Source: Candidatus Latescibacterota bacterium (GTDB lineage: Bacteria > Latescibacterota > UBA2968). Taken from it: a stretch of 58,561 bases of DNA. Below, one piece after another: positions 57,345 to 58,561 of the stretch. The stretch covers positions 23,728 through 82,288 of the forward strand of contig JAGWBW010000040.1 in assembly GCA_021295695.1 (NCBI GenBank). Reading direction: 5' to 3'. Numbering within the stretch: the stretch's first letter is position 1; every line of letters begins with the position of its first letter. The notes beneath the pieces were generated by a model. It had not been told where the DNA came from and made no database searches. It worked only from the letters and a program-made list of their open reading frames with translations. The translations under genes and the position numbers were made by a program.

Positions 57345-58052
57345 ATGGCAACCACACTCGACACAAAACCCGTTTTGGAACTCACAGAAGAACAATTTTT
57401 TCAAATCTGGGAGCACAATGGCGCGATGCGTATCATGTGCAATGCTGAGGGGGAGATCGTTCTTATACCATCAGAGGTATCGACAATGGAAACCGATATA
57501 ACGCCTTTTGTAGATATGACAGAAGATCAATTCTTTGTATTTTGCCAGCGCACCCACGATGTGCGTATTGAGCGCAATGCAGAAGGGGTAATACTCATTA
57601 TGCCACCAACGGGAGCAGCAACGGGCAATCGCAATGCAGAGCTTACAACGCAGTTGCATTTATGGACAAAACGAGATGGCACGGGCATTGCATTTGATTC
57701 CTCGACCGGATTTCATTTGCCTAATGGGGCCACTCGATCGCCGGATGCCTCGTGGGTGTTGCGGTGGCGTTACGATGAGTTGACCAGGAGAGAACAAAAT
57801 CGATTCCTGCCCCTCTGTCCAGATTTTGCGATTGAACTCAAATCGCCTTCTGACCGTATTCCCGTCTTAAAAAAGAAAATGGAAGAGTATATCGACAACG
57901 GCCTGCAACTCGGCTGGCTCATTGTGCCACCGCAAAAAACCGTCTATATTTATCGCCCGCATGTCCCCGTTGAAGTACTCGAGAATCCCAATTCTCTATC
58001 CGCCGATCCCATTTTACCGGGATTTGTATTGGATCTCAGCGATATCTGGTAA
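57345..58052 (+). CDS. Uma2 family (DUF820) protein with duplicated N-terminal segment
   Basis: A 235-residue protein. Residues ~9-42 (LELTEEQFFQIWEHNGAMRI, NAEGEIVLIP) and ~57-90 (DMTEDQFFVFCQRTHDVRIE, NAEGVILIMPP) are two versions of one ~34-residue unit. The second unit leads into a Uma2 domain with GATRSPDASWVLRWRYDE, LCPDFAIELKSPSDRIPVLKKKM (acidic residues and lysine of the nuclease-like core) and LGWLIVPPQKTVYIY. I chose the ATG at 57345 because GAGAGG precedes it. The role of Uma2 proteins is unsettled. Confidence 0.85.
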   Translation: MATTLDTKPVLELTEEQFFQIWEHNGAMRIMCNAEGEIVLIPSEVSTMETDITPFVDMTEDQFFVFCQRTHDVRIERNAEGVILIMPPTGAATGNRNAELTTQLHLWTKRDGTGIAFDSSTGFHLPNGATRSPDASWVLRWRYDELTRREQNRFLPLCPDFAIELKSPSDRIPVLKKKMEEYIDNGLQLGWLIVPPQKTVYIYRPHVPVEVLENPNSLSADPILPGFVLDLSDIW

Positions 58053-58076
58053 CCTCAAAATAAAGGATTTCTCACT

Positions 58077-58561
58077 ATGGCAAGCGTCAATGTTATCCGT
58101 CACAAGCCCATTCCCATTTTTTGTAGTACAGCCGAAGTTGTTATGACCTATGACGACGACCAGGTCGTGCGCCTCGTTGAGCCCAGCGGCAATGTGGGCA
58201 CGCAGTATCCCAATGAACTCGGGTCAGAGTGGTTTGGCACCATTGAGAACCTGAGTCTGGGGCTTGTTCGCGGGGGCGCGAACTGGGGCGATGTGTACAA
58301 AACCGATGTTTTGTGGACGACGCCATCTGATCGCCGTGACGACTGCGAGGCATACCGAGATGCGTTCAATGCCGTATATGGCCCTATGATTGATGCTGTG
58401 ACGGGTTGCGAACTCAAATCCAATCGCATGGCGCGTTTTACCCATGGAGAAGGGTTTCCAGATCCAGTAGCGCTTTTTGAGGTGGAAATTAAAGCTGTTA
58501 AGGGCGAGGATCTTTCCTTTGGCGATGGCAAGATCGAATACGGTGCCTGGACCGATCACCA
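58077..58561 (+). CDS. Unrecognised protein, N-terminal part (cut by the window end)
   Basis: An open frame from ATG at 58077, after AAAGGATTTCTCACT, to the last base (161 codons seen). It starts MASVNVIRHKPIPIFCSTAE and continues with LGSEWFGTIENLSLGLVRGG and GCELKSNRMARFTHGEGFPDP. No family, membrane segment or signal peptide is recognised. It follows the Uma2 gene by 24 bp on the same strand and may be co-transcribed. Confidence 0.7.
   Translation, partial: MASVNVIRHKPIPIFCSTAEVVMTYDDDQVVRLVEPSGNVGTQYPNELGSEWFGTIENLSLGLVRGGANWGDVYKTDVLWTTPSDRRDDCEAYRDAFNAVYGPMIDAVTGCELKSNRMARFTHGEGFPDPVALFEVEIKAVKGEDLSFGDGKIEYGAWTDH

Overview
This 58.6-kb window comes from a bacterial chromosome of moderate GC with strong AGGAGG-type ribosome binding sites. 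It carries the futalosine menaquinone pathway (mqnA, mqnC, mqnE), a TonB-dependent receptor, and a rich set of environmental catabolic families: phytanoyl-CoA dioxygenase (PhyH), four... in fact three Gfo/Idh/MocA dehydrogenases, DUF3604, DUF1961, a BNR-4-like protein, a mannonate dehydratase-like protein, a parallel beta-helix protein and two Uma2 proteins. This mix is typical of uncultured FCB-type lineages such as Latescibacterota or Poribacteria. That placement is inference; no marker gene here settles it.

Layout. 0-6 kb: the end of a PLP-dependent desulfhydrase/deaminase, a PhyH oxygenase, a DUF3604-MDR dehydrogenase operon, and rarA. 6.1-7.1 kb: a small sigma-region-4-like HTH gene flanked by two related modules, each with a strong RBS and a very short ORF. 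7-24.9 kb, all on the minus strand: a UPF0136 membrane protein and an oxidoreductase, then a long housekeeping run read from high to low coordinates. In that order it is queE-oxidoreductase; thrS-infC-rpmI-rplT behind an attenuator-like leader; and coiled-coil gene-zapA-rny-ymdB-xseA-xseB-nadK-recN-mqnE-uma2-mqnC-mqnA, ended by a terminator.

25-27 kb is a graveyard of mobile DNA: a 153-bp MITE-like element with an 8-bp target duplication, a DUF4238-like gene stub, and an IS607-type element with a dead recombinase and an intact TnpB. 27-34 kb is a co-directional cluster: STAS/winged-helix protein, NurA nuclease, HicB-HicA toxin-antitoxin, HAS-barrel-like protein, HerA ATPase, glycosyltransferase and class-III aminotransferase. 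I regard this HerA-NurA island with an embedded TA pair as the most system-like region.

34-38.6 kb: a short structured locus with its own terminator, a DUF1961 protein with an alternative Tat-exported start, a beta-helix protein, a frameshifted amidohydrolase and a third Gfo/Idh/MocA dehydrogenase. 38.7-48.8 kb, minus strand: an FtsX/MacB-type permease, a broken VapBC-like pair, a TPR protein, a TonB receptor with its regulator and a membrane protein, and a PhyH-HEAT fusion coupled to a BNR-like protein. 48.9-49.3 kb: a compact promoter-to-terminator locus with nested mini-ORFs.

49.4-52.5 kb: an esterase, a di-heme cytochrome c, a 41-residue membrane protein and a mannonate dehydratase-like gene. 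52.6-55.3 kb: an IS200/IS605 element and a decayed IS4-like transposase. 55.3-58.6 kb: a galacturonokinase-like GHMP kinase overlapping a nucleotidyltransferase, a Uma2 protein, and an unknown gene cut by the window end. I found no rRNA, tRNA or CRISPR array.
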